DNA of 27,090 nt from Oscillospiraceae bacterium (lineage in GTDB: Bacteria; Bacillota; Clostridia; Oscillospirales; Oscillospiraceae), in assembly GCA_904501855.1 (NCBI GenBank), contig CAJGCI010000008.1, positions 1-27,090 of the forward strand, written 5' to 3'. Positions 1 through 7,576 of this stretch are shown here, in pieces (within the stretch, counting starts at the first letter, position 1; each line of letters starts with the position of its first letter). Below the pieces are notes generated by a model, which saw only the letters and a list, made by a program, of their open reading frames with translations, had not been told where the DNA came from and made no database searches. Both the position numbers and the translations under genes were made by a program.

Positions 1-99
1 GTACAGGACATCGCGATGCTGCTTGGTGAGACCACCGCGGAAACAAAAATCGCACTGACAAAACTGAAGGAGCGTATCGATATCAATGAGAATGAATGA
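1..99 (+). CDS. 3' end of an upstream gene, possibly a PAS/[FeFe]-hydrogenase-like sensor
   Basis: The first 32 codons are open in frame 1 and end at TGA 97-99. The visible C-terminus has a short amphipathic stretch (GETTAETKIALTKLKERI, residues 9-26 of the visible part) and an acidic tail. The gene overlaps the next start codon by 14 bases, so the two are translationally coupled. In Clostridia, SpoIIE-type phosphatases of the kind encoded next are commonly preceded by a sensor with ferredoxin, [FeFe]-hydrogenase-like and PAS domains (the HydS type). The tail would fit the end of such a PAS domain, but 32 residues cannot prove it. The reading frame is certain; the identity is inferred from context. 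Confidence 0.5.
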   Translation, partial: VQDIAMLLGETTAETKIALTKLKERIDINENE

Positions 100-1273
100 G
101 TATTTCGCTGATGTCGGTTATCAGAGCATCAATCACGATGGCGAACAGCTGTGCGGCGACCATGTGGAATTTATCCAGGAAAAGACCACCAAATCGGGAC
201 ACCAGCTGAAGATCATCGTGCTTGCAGATGGCCTGGGCCATGGTGTTCGGGCCAACATCCTCAGCACGCTGACTTCCAAAATCATCTCCACGATGCTGGC
301 AGCGGAACTGTCAGTCAAGGAAGCGGTGGAAACCATCGCAGATACGCTGCCGGTCAATTCGGAGGTCAACGCGGCGTTTTCCACATTCACCATTATGGTG
401 ATCAGGGATAACAATTCCGCTTCCATCACGCAGTATGAAAACCCTAATGTCATCATGCTTCGAAACGGGAAAAACTATAACTATCCCACCAACGAGCTCC
501 GTATCGGGGATAAAGTAATCCTGCAGTCCGAACTGACGCTGATGGAGAATGACATCTTTATTATGATGAGCGACGGCGTGCTGTACGCAAGCCCCAACGG
601 GGTGTGGAACGAAGAATGGGACCGCAACGGTGTCATCAAATACATGGAGGCCTTCTTCAGTGTCGGCTTCACAGCAAAAACTCTTACTACGATCCTGCTT
701 GATCGCGTCGCCCGGCTCTATGCGGGACACCCCACCGATGATGCCACTGTATGTACGGTTCGTGTCAGAAAAAGAGAGACTGTAAACTTGGCGTTTGGTC
801 CTCCTTCCCGTTACGATGAAGGAACAAAAATGATGTCTCTATTCTTTGCCCGGGGAGGCAAGCATATCGTCTGCGGAGGAACGACTGCAAAGATTGCTGC
901 TTCCTATCTTGGCAAACCGGTAATCCCGCAGCAGAATACGCCGGATCCCAACATTCCACCTATGTCCAAAGTCGATGGAATCGATATCGTCAGCGAAGGT
1001 ATCGTGACCATGGACCGGGTGTTGCTGTATGCAAAGGATTATCTCAAAGACAATGAGACCTTTGAAGAGTGGAGCTACAACAAGGATGCTGCTTCCATCA
1101 TTGCCCGCGAACTTTTTGAAACCGCTACGGATGTAAACTTTTTCATCGGACGGGCCGTAAATCCGGCTCACCAGAATCTGACCCTGAACTTCGACGTCAA
1201 GATGTCCATTGTTTCCGAGCTGGTCGAATGCCTGCAAAAGATGGGAAAGATCGTTATGGTCAATTACTTCTGA
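86..1273 (+). CDS. SpoIIE/PP2C-family serine phosphatase with a C-terminal domain of unknown function
   Basis: A 395-residue soluble protein. Residues 1-230 form a SpoIIE/PP2C phosphatase: metal-binding aspartate in ADGLGHG (D48), a second in MMSDGV (near 160), and TDDATV near 222. Such enzymes dephosphorylate serine or threonine on regulatory partners using Mn or Mg. Residues 235-395 are a separate domain with a VCGGTTAKIA motif near 263-272; I cannot assign it, but this two-part layout occurs in phosphatases linked to hydrogenase-like sensors. The start at 86 has AAGGAG at 67-72; a second ATG at 92 is possible. The gene overlaps its upstream neighbour and is followed by a terminator, so it closes that operon. 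A role in relaying a redox or hydrogen signal is inference. Confidence 0.85.
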   Translation: MRMNEYFADVGYQSINHDGEQLCGDHVEFIQEKTTKSGHQLKIIVLADGLGHGVRANILSTLTSKIISTMLAAELSVKEAVETIADTLPVNSEVNAAFSTFTIMVIRDNNSASITQYENPNVIMLRNGKNYNYPTNELRIGDKVILQSELTLMENDIFIMMSDGVLYASPNGVWNEEWDRNGVIKYMEAFFSVGFTAKTLTTILLDRVARLYAGHPTDDATVCTVRVRKRETVNLAFGPPSRYDEGTKMMSLFFARGGKHIVCGGTTAKIAASYLGKPVIPQQNTPDPNIPPMSKVDGIDIVSEGIVTMDRVLLYAKDYLKDNETFEEWSYNKDAASIIARELFETATDVNFFIGRAVNPAHQNLTLNFDVKMSIVSELVECLQKMGKIVMVNYF

Positions 1274-1289
1274 TCTATAAGCAAAATCA

Positions 1290-1330
1290 AGCCTATGCAA
1301 CCGCATGGATTGCATAGGCTTTCCTTTTTT
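1290..1330 (+). terminator. Intrinsic terminator, probably bidirectional
   Basis: A perfect 11-bp stem, AGCCTATGCAA at 1290-1300 and TTGCATAGGCT at 1310-1320, with a 9-base loop, is followed by a T-rich run at 1321-1330. It lies between the convergent phosphatase and mnmE genes. The T run favours the + strand; on the - strand the stem is followed by a weaker T-rich stretch, so it may also end mnmE. Confidence 0.85.
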
Positions 1331-1339
1331 ATCTCAGCA

Positions 1340-2704
1340 TTATTTTCCAACACAGAACCGGCTGAAGATCCGGTTTGTAATGTCCTCTCCCGTCTTTCTT
1401 CCAGACAATTCCCCGATGGTCTGCATCGCGTCCTGGATCTGGGTAAGGACAATATCCGGTGTAACACCGTGCTCCATTGATTTTTCCGCCTGCCGGAGCA
1501 GTTCCAGCGAGCGTCGCACCGCATCCGCCTGCCGCAGATTCGTGAGAATCTCTCCGGAGGGAACGGAAGGAATCGGAAACATCTCCCGGATGGTTTCCTC
1601 CAACCGGTCCAGCCCCTCTCCTGTTCTGACACTCAGCGAAATCACCGGGATCCCTTCCAGTTCTCCGTGACCCCGGTCGTTGAGGTCCGCCTTTGATCTC
1701 ACCAGGATTCCGTGGGGCGCTTTTCCAACTTCTTCAAACAGCCGGCGGTCTTCCTCTGTCATTTCCTCCGCCTGTCCGTCCTGCAGCATAATAACAAGCT
1801 CTGCCGACTCCATCGCACGGCGACTGCGCTCCACGCCCAGCTGCTCCACTTTATCCGTGGTTGAATCTGTAACGCCGGCCGTATCCACCAACCGGAGCAG
1901 CACGCCTCCCACAGTTGCTTTCTCTTCGATCGTGTCTCGTGTGGTTCCGGGAATCTCTGTCACGATCGCCCGGTCATATCCCAATATGGCATTGAGAAGA
2001 GAACTCTTTCCTGCGTTTGGCCTGCCTACGATGGCAGTGGGAATGCCGCTGTTCATCTGTTTTCCCCTCTCATACGTATCCAACAGTGCCTGCATCTGCT
2101 TCTGTGCGGATTTCAGAGTATCCGCATACTGGTTCAGTTCGAATTCTTCGATATCCTCATCCGGATAATCCAGAACGGCATGATAATGAGAGCAGATCTC
2201 TGTCAGTTCCTCATAGATTCGTTCCGCTTTCTTCTGCAGGGATCCTCCAAGCTGTCCTACCGCATTTTTGGCAACATCTGCGGTCTCGGCATCAATGATA
2301 TCGATCACGGCTTCCGCCTGTGTCAGACCCATTCTTCCGTTCAGAAAGGCTCGTTTCGTAAATTCTCCCGGGCCGGCCTGACGGACGCCCAGCCGACAGA
2401 TGGCATCCATTGCCTGCCGAAGAACCGCAGGCGACCCATGACACTGCAGTTCTGCCGTGTCTTCTCCGGTATAGGATCCGGGGCCATGACTGATGGTGCA
2501 CAGGCACAGATCCATGACCTGTCCATCCGAGTCCATCAGCTTTCCGTAGACCAGTTTGCGGTCTTCATGGGATGACATCGGCTGTCCGGAGGACGGAAGA
2601 AAGATCTGATCGATGACCGTCAGGGCCTTATCTCCGGAAATGCGGATGATGCCTATGGCGGAGATCTGCGTTCCGGTAGCAATGGCAGCGATAGTATCTG
2701 ACAT
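1340..2704 (-). CDS. mnmE: tRNA uridine-5-carboxymethylaminomethyl(34) synthesis GTPase MnmE
   Basis: A 454-residue, full-length MnmE (TrmE). With MnmG it installs the 5-carboxymethylaminomethyl group on wobble U34 of certain tRNAs, using a formyl-folate derivative, glycine or ammonium, and FAD. The N-terminal folate-binding domain begins with DTIAAIAT, a helical domain follows, and a G domain is inserted: P-loop GRPNAGKSS 227-235, TTRDT 254-258, DTAG 274-277. The C-terminus is FCVGK with the family's conserved cysteine at 451. The G4 motif, usually NKxD, reads SKAD at 337-340, confirmed from the DNA. AGAGAGG precedes the ATG. The gene starts only 14 bases past the terminator of the SLH gene, so it may depend on read-through. 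MnmG is not in the window. Confidence 0.97.
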   Translation of the reverse strand: MSDTIAAIATGTQISAIGIIRISGDKALTVIDQIFLPSSGQPMSSHEDRKLVYGKLMDSDGQVMDLCLCTISHGPGSYTGEDTAELQCHGSPAVLRQAMDAICRLGVRQAGPGEFTKRAFLNGRMGLTQAEAVIDIIDAETADVAKNAVGQLGGSLQKKAERIYEELTEICSHYHAVLDYPDEDIEEFELNQYADTLKSAQKQMQALLDTYERGKQMNSGIPTAIVGRPNAGKSSLLNAILGYDRAIVTEIPGTTRDTIEEKATVGGVLLRLVDTAGVTDSTTDKVEQLGVERSRRAMESAELVIMLQDGQAEEMTEEDRRLFEEVGKAPHGILVRSKADLNDRGHGELEGIPVISLSVRTGEGLDRLEETIREMFPIPSVPSGEILTNLRQADAVRRSLELLRQAEKSMEHGVTPDIVLTQIQDAMQTIGELSGRKTGEDITNRIFSRFCVGK

Positions 2705-2718
2705 AGTGATTCCTCTCT

Positions 2719-2751
2719 AAAAAATCAGACCGACCCCAGGATCGGTCTGAT
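2719..2751 (-). terminator. Intrinsic terminator after the rex-SLH genes, directly before mnmE
   Basis: Read on the - strand, a perfect 10-bp stem (2742-2751 with 2724-2733) and an 8-base loop are followed by six T (2719-2724). It starts 7 bases past the SLH stop codon. The T run leads straight into the ribosome binding site of mnmE, leaving no space for a promoter in between. Confidence 0.9.
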
Positions 2752-2757
2752 GTGCTG

Positions 2758-3825
2758 TTAATGTTTTGCCCTCATTTCGGGGTTGAGCAGGCAGTCCGCC
2801 ACAATGGCGATCTGTGCCCGTGTGATCTGTGCGTCCGGCTGGAACGATCCGTCCGGAGATCCGGAAAAAACGCCGGCACGGCACAGCGTGTATATGTCCG
2901 AAAAATACTGGTGGCTCGAAGGTACATCCGTAATCTGACCACGCTTGATATCGTTGATCTCTTTCAGATCGGTCTTCGGTACCGCACGGGAAAGATAGTG
3001 GGCGATCTCACCGCGGGAAATAGGAACTTTCATCTCCTCCCACGGATAGTCTGCCACGGATCCGGTGAGGATCTTGTTTTCTACGGCATACTCCAGATAG
3101 GGGCGGTACCACTCCTCACCGGAAGCTGCTTTCAGCGTAACGGATCCCTCTTCCTTGATCTGAGAAATCATACATGCAATCACCACTGCTGACATTCTGG
3201 ATACCGCCAGATCCGGCGAGAACGTCGTTTCGCTGGTCCCGTCCATAACGCCCTGCTCGACCAGATCCGCAACGGCATCGTAATACCAGTCTGTAATATT
3301 GAGATCCACATAGTCCGACTTGCCTTCTGCGATTTCCACCGGCCCGGCCATAATCAGTGTGGAAAGACGCTGTACCTTCAGCTGAAGAGATGCCTCCGGT
3401 CCGACCACATAACGGTGGCCGATCTCAATACGGGCATCCGCCAGTGCCTCGCCTTCGCTGACATCCAAAATACGACCGTCACTGCGGCCGTTGGACACCT
3501 GTCCATCTGCAAGCAGGAACCATGCGCCGTTTTTCAGCGTAATGACCGTACCCCGGCCGGCCAGAACCGATGCCTTCGTTTCCTTCTGCAGATCCAGCCT
3601 CTTCTGTGTATTTACTGCGCTGTCATATACTGCTCCCATTCGAGACTCCAGAGGAGTCAGTGAATTCGACAGGACCTTGGCAAAAAACTCACCGTTGGCA
3701 TAGGATTTTGTTGCTACCGGGTCATCCGTATTGTTCGCATTTTGTCTTGCTAAGGTAAAAGCGGTAATGACCGCCGCAAGAGCGACGGCCAACACCATAA
3801 TTGCAATTACAACTGATCTTCTCAC
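2758..3825 (-). CDS. S-layer homology (SLH) domain protein with N-terminal membrane anchor
   Basis: 355 residues, with GTG as the probable start (AGAAG follows; the Shine-Dalgarno is weak). Residues 4-27 are one hydrophobic segment after two arginines, an uncleaved signal anchor or signal peptide with no lipobox. Residues 30-165 form an extracytoplasmic region I do not recognise. Three SLH-like repeats follow at about 172-220, 235-290 and 305-350; they carry the usual WYYDAV, YFSDIYTL and GSPDGSFQPDAQITRAQ-type signatures. SLH repeats normally bind pyruvylated secondary cell-wall polymers, so the protein probably sits on the wall surface. The gene begins 22 bases after rex and shares its transcript, ending at the terminator at 2719-2751. 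That pairing with Rex is unusual. The function of the central region is unknown. Confidence 0.85.
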   Translation of the reverse strand: MRRSVVIAIMVLAVALAAVITAFTLARQNANNTDDPVATKSYANGEFFAKVLSNSLTPLESRMGAVYDSAVNTQKRLDLQKETKASVLAGRGTVITLKNGAWFLLADGQVSNGRSDGRILDVSEGEALADARIEIGHRYVVGPEASLQLKVQRLSTLIMAGPVEIAEGKSDYVDLNITDWYYDAVADLVEQGVMDGTSETTFSPDLAVSRMSAVVIACMISQIKEEGSVTLKAASGEEWYRPYLEYAVENKILTGSVADYPWEEMKVPISRGEIAHYLSRAVPKTDLKEINDIKRGQITDVPSSHQYFSDIYTLCRAGVFSGSPDGSFQPDAQITRAQIAIVADCLLNPEMRAKH

Positions 3826-3847
3826 TTTTTCATCCAGTCAGGACAAA

Positions 3848-4531
3848 TCAAGTCCTGTTATTCAATCTCTTCTGACGGTTCTGCCGGGCAATTTCTTCGT
3901 CAGCTTTATCCGACACGAAATAACTCAACGCCAGAAGACTGTCAGAAAAATGCATATTCTCTACCAAAACATCGCTATTGGGATCGGTAAGCTCCACGTT
4001 CGTGAAGTTCCAGAATGCATCAATTCCCTGCTCGATCAGATCGTTGGTCATTTTTACCGCGATCTCTTTCGGTACACAAAGAACAACAACATCTACTTTA
4101 TTCTGCTGCAGATAATCGTTCATCTGCTCCTGGCCCAGAATGGGAACTCCGTTAACTTCTGTACCAATGAGCTCCGGCTTAATGTCGAATGCAGCCTTCA
4201 TGGAAAAGCCCCATTCTTCAAAAGAAAAGTTGCGTAAAAGGGCATTTCCGATATTACCGACGCCGAGAAGAATGGCATTGAATCCGCGATCCATGCCCAG
4301 GATGGTTGCAATATCCTGCCGAAGCGTATTGACATTGTAACCATAGCCCTGCTGTCCAAAATCTCCAAAGCAACTGAAATCCTGACGAATCTGAGATGGT
4401 GTGAGCCCCAGCTGCTTGCCCAGTTCTCCCGAGGAAATTCTGCTGACGCCCTGTTCGTTAAGTTCGTCCAGTTTCCGAAGGTATCTGGGTAGACGACGGA
4501 TAACATTATTGGACACTTTTATCCGTTTCAT
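3848..4531 (-). CDS. rex: Redox-sensing transcriptional repressor Rex
   Basis: 227 residues from the ATG at 4531, which has GGAGG 7 bases upstream; an in-frame ATG at 4576 would add 15 atypical residues. The N-terminal winged helix carries RLPRYLRKL (13-21) and the recognition segment LTPSQIRQDFSCFGDFG, which are Rex hallmarks. The NAD-binding Rossmann fold has GVGNIG at 90-95, and the C-terminal helix used for domain swapping in the dimer is present. Rex homodimers bind DNA when NAD+ is high and release it when NADH rises; they typically control fermentation, hydrogenase and respiration genes. It is expressed from the promoter at 4593-4621 and is followed closely by the SLH gene. I found no canonical Rex box (TTGTTAA-type palindrome) in front of it. 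Confidence 0.96.
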   Translation of the reverse strand: MKRIKVSNNVIRRLPRYLRKLDELNEQGVSRISSGELGKQLGLTPSQIRQDFSCFGDFGQQGYGYNVNTLRQDIATILGMDRGFNAILLGVGNIGNALLRNFSFEEWGFSMKAAFDIKPELIGTEVNGVPILGQEQMNDYLQQNKVDVVVLCVPKEIAVKMTNDLIEQGIDAFWNFTNVELTDPNSDVLVENMHFSDSLLALSYFVSDKADEEIARQNRQKRLNNRT

Positions 4532-4578
4532 CCTCGTTCCTCCTATCCAAATTGACCTATCCCATAAGCCAATCAAAC

Positions 4579-4595
4579 ACTACTTCTAGAGTAGT
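4579..4595 (-). promoter_or_regulatory. Inverted repeat overlapping the rex promoter, candidate operator
   Basis: ACTACT (4579-4584) and AGTAGT (4590-4595) flank TCTAG. The repeat starts inside the proposed -10 box of rex and runs over the expected transcription start, the usual place for a repressor operator. It does not match the known Rex consensus, so a different regulator may bind, or the symmetry may be chance. Confidence 0.4.
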
Positions 4596-4621
4596 TTATC
4601 ATATTTTTCACATACTATCAA
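4593..4621 (-). promoter_or_regulatory. Sigma-A-type promoter of rex
   Basis: On the - strand, TTGATA (4616-4621) and TAAACT (4593-4598) are separated by exactly 17 bases. It lies about 60 bases upstream of the chosen rex start. Spacing is ideal and box matches are moderate. Confidence 0.55.
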
Positions 4622-4636
4622 GGCATTGTCCAACCC

Positions 4637-4702
4637 AAAAAACGACACTGAATCCCTGCGTTATTCCATTATTTGTCATCCATTGATTCGTGAATCTGTC
4701 GT
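4637..4702 (-). terminator. Candidate terminator of the trmB-exoA-dus operon
   Basis: After the dus stop, ACGACA (4697-4702 on the - strand) can pair with TGTCGT (4642-4647), which is followed by six T (4637-4642). The loop is long (about 49 bases) and contains a small GATTC/GAATC hairpin. The T run is convincing; the stem is short, so this is tentative. Confidence 0.4.
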
Positions 4703-4713
4703 CCTCGGGAAAA

Positions 4714-5691
4714 TCACTGATTGGAAAGCCGATTCCCTGCCTCACTGGCAATCTCCTGAAGTTCTTCCAGTGAGCCGACTTTGGCAAACCGCTGCCGGTA
4801 CGGGGCAGAACGAGGAACCCCATGAAGATACCATGGCAGATGATGCCTGGCCTGCAGACAGGCGTAGTGTTCGTTGGTCTGTTCAGCCAGCATCTTGATC
4901 TGCCGGACCGCAGTATCCAGCCGCGAAGGCAGTGACGGCAGTTCCGGACATATTCCTTCCCGAAGCAGGGTCTCTGCCTGCTGGAAGATCCATGGATTTC
5001 CGAAGCTTCCCCTTCCGATCATTACCGCAGGACAACCGGTATAACGGAGCAGATGAACTGCCTCCTCCGCGGTAAGGGCATCCCCGTTGGCTATTACAGG
5101 GATTGAAAGTGCTTTCTGCACATCCCTGATGATATCCCAGTCTGCTCTCCCCTGATACATCTGAACCCGGGTTCTTCCATGTACTGCCACCGCAGAAGCG
5201 CCAGAGTCCTCACACATTTTTGCAAACTCCACCGCATTGACATTGCCGCCGTCAAACCCCTTCCGGATTTTTACCGTTACGGGAACCGTTACTGCATCCA
5301 CGACACTGCGGATAATACGGCCAGCAAGATCCGGTTCTTTCATCAGTGCCGATCCATCGCCGGATTTTACCACCTTGTTGACCGGACACCCCATATTGAT
5401 ATCCAGTATATCTGCACCGGATGCTTCCAGAGCCAGAACAGCCGCCTCAGCCATCACGTCCGGTTCGTGTCCGAAGATCTGCACACTGACCGGATGCTCA
5501 TCCCGGGGAACATAGCAGAGATCCTTTGTTTTTCGGTCATGGTAGGACAGCGCCTTTGCGCTGACCATCTCCGTGGTGGACAAAGCGGCTCCGCATTCCC
5601 TGCAGATCCTTCGGAAGGCAAAATCTGTGACGCCGGCCATGGGAGCCAGAGTAAAGGCACCGTCCAGGACTATCGTTCCGATCGTTACCAT
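4714..5691 (-). CDS. dus: tRNA-dihydrouridine synthase (DusB-like)
   Basis: 325 residues, a typical length for a Dus enzyme. It uses FMN and NADPH to reduce uridines in tRNA D-loops to dihydrouridine. The TIM barrel has the FMN-site opening APMAGVTDFAFRR (16-28), the motif DINMGCPVNKVVKSGDGSAL with the catalytic cysteine at 102, VKIRKGFD, AVHGRTR, and the phosphate-binding PAVMIGRGSFGNPW. A small helical domain follows. Its start overlaps the exoA stop by 7 bases (ATGGTAA), so translation is coupled. The order trmB-exoA-dus puts two tRNA-modification enzymes around a DNA-repair enzyme. Which of the Firmicute Dus paralogues it is cannot be decided here. Confidence 0.95.
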   Translation of the reverse strand: MVTIGTIVLDGAFTLAPMAGVTDFAFRRICRECGAALSTTEMVSAKALSYHDRKTKDLCYVPRDEHPVSVQIFGHEPDVMAEAAVLALEASGADILDINMGCPVNKVVKSGDGSALMKEPDLAGRIIRSVVDAVTVPVTVKIRKGFDGGNVNAVEFAKMCEDSGASAVAVHGRTRVQMYQGRADWDIIRDVQKALSIPVIANGDALTAEEAVHLLRYTGCPAVMIGRGSFGNPWIFQQAETLLREGICPELPSLPSRLDTAVRQIKMLAEQTNEHYACLQARHHLPWYLHGVPRSAPYRQRFAKVGSLEELQEIASEAGNRLSNQ

Positions 5692-6440
5692 ATGATATCC
5701 AGTCCCACAGGGCAGTGATCCGAGCCGGTGATCTCCGGGAAAATATATGCATCCTGAACATTTCCCTTCAGCCGGTTGGAAACGAGGAAATAGTCAATCC
5801 GCCACCCCACATTCTTGGCGCGCGCATTGCCCCGGTAGCTCCACCAGGAGTAGGCATCTTTCCGATCCGGATAGATCATCCGGAAGGTGTCCGCAAATCC
5901 GGCGTCCAGAAGTTCACCGAATTTTCCCCGTTCCTGATCTGAAAATCCGGCATGCCCAACGTTGGCGGCAGCGTTCTTAAGATCGATCTCCTGATGTGCG
6001 ACATTCATATCGCCGCATACGATGACCGGTTTTTTCCCATCCAGTTCCATCAGATATTTCCGGAAACAGTCTTCCCAATCCATGCGGTAATCAATCCTGG
6101 CAAGTTCATTCTGGGCATTGGGGGTATAGACACACACTAGAAAGAATTCTTCAAACTCCAATGTAACGGTGCGTCCCTCATGATCGTGTTCTTCAACCCC
6201 GATACCATACTGTACGCTTATCGGTTCCACCCGGGAAAAAATCGCAGTTCCGGAATAGCCTTTTTTCTCTGCATAATTCCAGTATCCCTGATAGCCGGGA
6301 AGATCCAGTTCGATCTGGCCTTCCTGCAGTTTGGTCTCCTGCACACAGAAGCAGTCCGCATTCAGATTCCAGAACACTTCTTCAAACCCTTTGCCCACTG
6401 CGGCGCGAAGTCCGTTTACGTTCCATGAAACAAATCTCAT
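5685..6440 (-). CDS. exoA: Exodeoxyribonuclease III / AP endonuclease (ExoA/Xth)
   Basis: 251 residues, the full length of bacterial ExoA. It cleaves DNA 5' to abasic sites in base-excision repair and has 3'-5' exonuclease and 3'-phosphatase activity, needing Mg. The endonuclease/exonuclease/phosphatase motifs are complete: SWNVNGLRAA (5-14), the metal-binding glutamate in QETKL, GYSGTAIFS, VYTPNAQ, CGDMNVAH, WWSYRGNARAKNVGWRIDYF and the terminal GSDHCPV with its catalytic histidine. Its ATG overlaps the trmB stop by 4 bases (ATGA) and its stop overlaps the dus start, so the three genes are coupled. Confidence 0.97.
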   Translation of the reverse strand: MRFVSWNVNGLRAAVGKGFEEVFWNLNADCFCVQETKLQEGQIELDLPGYQGYWNYAEKKGYSGTAIFSRVEPISVQYGIGVEEHDHEGRTVTLEFEEFFLVCVYTPNAQNELARIDYRMDWEDCFRKYLMELDGKKPVIVCGDMNVAHQEIDLKNAAANVGHAGFSDQERGKFGELLDAGFADTFRMIYPDRKDAYSWWSYRGNARAKNVGWRIDYFLVSNRLKGNVQDAYIFPEITGSDHCPVGLDIIW

Positions 6441-7195
6441 CTGTTTTCCTCCTTAGCCTGTGCTTCCGCAGAGCGAAACAGTTCACTGGTGCGGTAAGGA
6501 CGCTCAATCCCCGCCTGGTACATCCGGGGGGCAGGGCCCGCTTTTCTGTCTTTCGTCTCTTCTGTCCGGGACGCCACCAGTCGGTTGATCGTGATCCCCT
6601 GCGCATGGAACTTCGCTTCGTAATCGGTCATGATCCCTCTGGGACCATTCTTATGAAGGTCACGATCCAGCTCTGTGATTTTCCAGTTTTCTTCCCGGAA
6701 TTTCTCTTCCGACCACTCAAACAGCGGATCATTATCGGTCTTATAATGGATCTGGCCTCCTGCTGTCAGCACATCGGCATATTTTCGCAGAAAACCCGGT
6801 GCCGTCAAACGGTGTTTTGCATCATGGCTTTTCGGCCACGGATCCGGGAAATTGATGTAGATCCGATCGATCTCTCCATCCTCAAAGACATCTTCGATCT
6901 TTTCCGCGTCCATATCGATGAACCGGACGTTGGAAAGCTCCATCTGACAGGCCTTTTCCATCGCCATCACCATGGCGTCGGGAACCCGCTCAACCGCTAC
7001 CAGGAGAACATCCGGATTCTCTGCCGCAGTCCCGGCGGTAAAGGTCCCTTTTCCGCATCCAAGCTCCACAAAAATCTTACTGTATTCGGGAAACCCTTCT
7101 CTCCATCTTCCCTTCATCTGTTCCGGTGCTTCGATCAGCACACGGGAACACTGTTCCATCCGGGAAGAAAGATTGGTTTTCTTTCGCATTCTCAT
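6437..7195 (-). CDS. trmB: tRNA (guanine46-N7)-methyltransferase TrmB
   Basis: 252 residues from the ATG at 7195. It transfers a methyl group from S-adenosylmethionine to N7 of G46 in the tRNA variable loop. Visible are the SAM motif VELGCGKGTFTAG, RFIDMDAEK, and the family signature INFPDPWPKSHDAKHR with the substrate-binding aspartates, followed by YADVLTAGGQIHYKTDN. I chose 7195 because MRMRKK matches the start of Firmicute TrmB proteins, GGAG lies upstream, and the promoter at 7219-7247 would place the transcription start downstream of the longer in-frame ATG at 7228. It is the first gene of a three-gene overlapping operon. Confidence 0.96.
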   Translation of the reverse strand: MRMRKKTNLSSRMEQCSRVLIEAPEQMKGRWREGFPEYSKIFVELGCGKGTFTAGTAAENPDVLLVAVERVPDAMVMAMEKACQMELSNVRFIDMDAEKIEDVFEDGEIDRIYINFPDPWPKSHDAKHRLTAPGFLRKYADVLTAGGQIHYKTDNDPLFEWSEEKFREENWKITELDRDLHKNGPRGIMTDYEAKFHAQGITINRLVASRTEETKDRKAGPAPRMYQAGIERPYRTSELFRSAEAQAKEENR

Positions 7196-7218
7196 AGAAA
7201 AATCAACTCCTGCGCCTA

Positions 7219-7247
7219 AGAATAACACATTGGATAATGATGGGCAA
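7219..7247 (-). promoter_or_regulatory. Promoter of the trmB-exoA-dus operon
   Basis: On the - strand TTGCCC (7242-7247) and TATTCT (7219-7224) are separated by 17 bases. The -10 box lies 24 bases before the trmB ATG, giving a short leader that holds the GGAG site. This supports the internal start at 7195. Confidence 0.6.
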
Positions 7248-7309
7248 ATACTCTTTTTGACCCTTGGTTTTTCTGCCTTTTTTGCCCTTTTTTCAACGGG
7301 AAATATTTA

Positions 7310-7338
7310 TTGCAATGCCTGATAACTTGATGTATACT
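7310..7338 (+). promoter_or_regulatory. Promoter of the tRNA-Pro gene
   Basis: TTGCAA (7310-7315) and TATACT (7333-7338) are separated by 17 bases, and the -10 box ends 12 bases before the tRNA 5' end. Spacing and box matches are good for a sigma-A promoter of a stable RNA. Confidence 0.7.
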
Positions 7339-7350
7339 AAACAGCGTTAT

Positions 7351-7426
7351 CCGGGTGTAGCGCAGTTGGTAGCGCGCCAGCTTTGGGAGCTGGATGCCGC
7401 TGGTTCGAATCCAGTCACTCGGACCA
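7351..7426 (+). tRNA. tRNA-Pro (anticodon UGG)
   Basis: A 76-base cloverleaf with encoded CCA. The acceptor stem CCGGGTG pairs with CACTCGG (one G-T pair), the D arm has GCGC and AGTTGGTA, the anticodon stem CCAGC/GCTGG holds a TTTGGGA loop with TGG in the centre, and the T arm is GCTGG/TTCGAAT/CCAGT. The variable loop ATGCC carries G at position 46, the site methylated by TrmB, whose gene is divergently transcribed next door. It is a single-gene unit with its own promoter and terminator. Confidence 0.97.
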
Positions 7427-7429
7427 CAG

Positions 7430-7464
7430 AAGGACTCTGATTTGATGTAATCGGAGTCCTTTTT
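7430..7464 (+). terminator. Intrinsic terminator of tRNA-Pro
   Basis: A 13-bp stem with one G-T pair (7430-7442 with 7449-7461), a 6-base loop and a T run. It begins 4 bases after the CCA end of the tRNA. Confidence 0.9.
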
Positions 7465-7576
7465 CTTTTCCCCGCTCCTTACTGCATTGGTCTTTCATCA
7501 ATAAGGCACGATTTTTGTAGAAATAATGTCAATTATGGCGTAAAATGATTTTATCATGAGAAATGAGGTGTTACCC

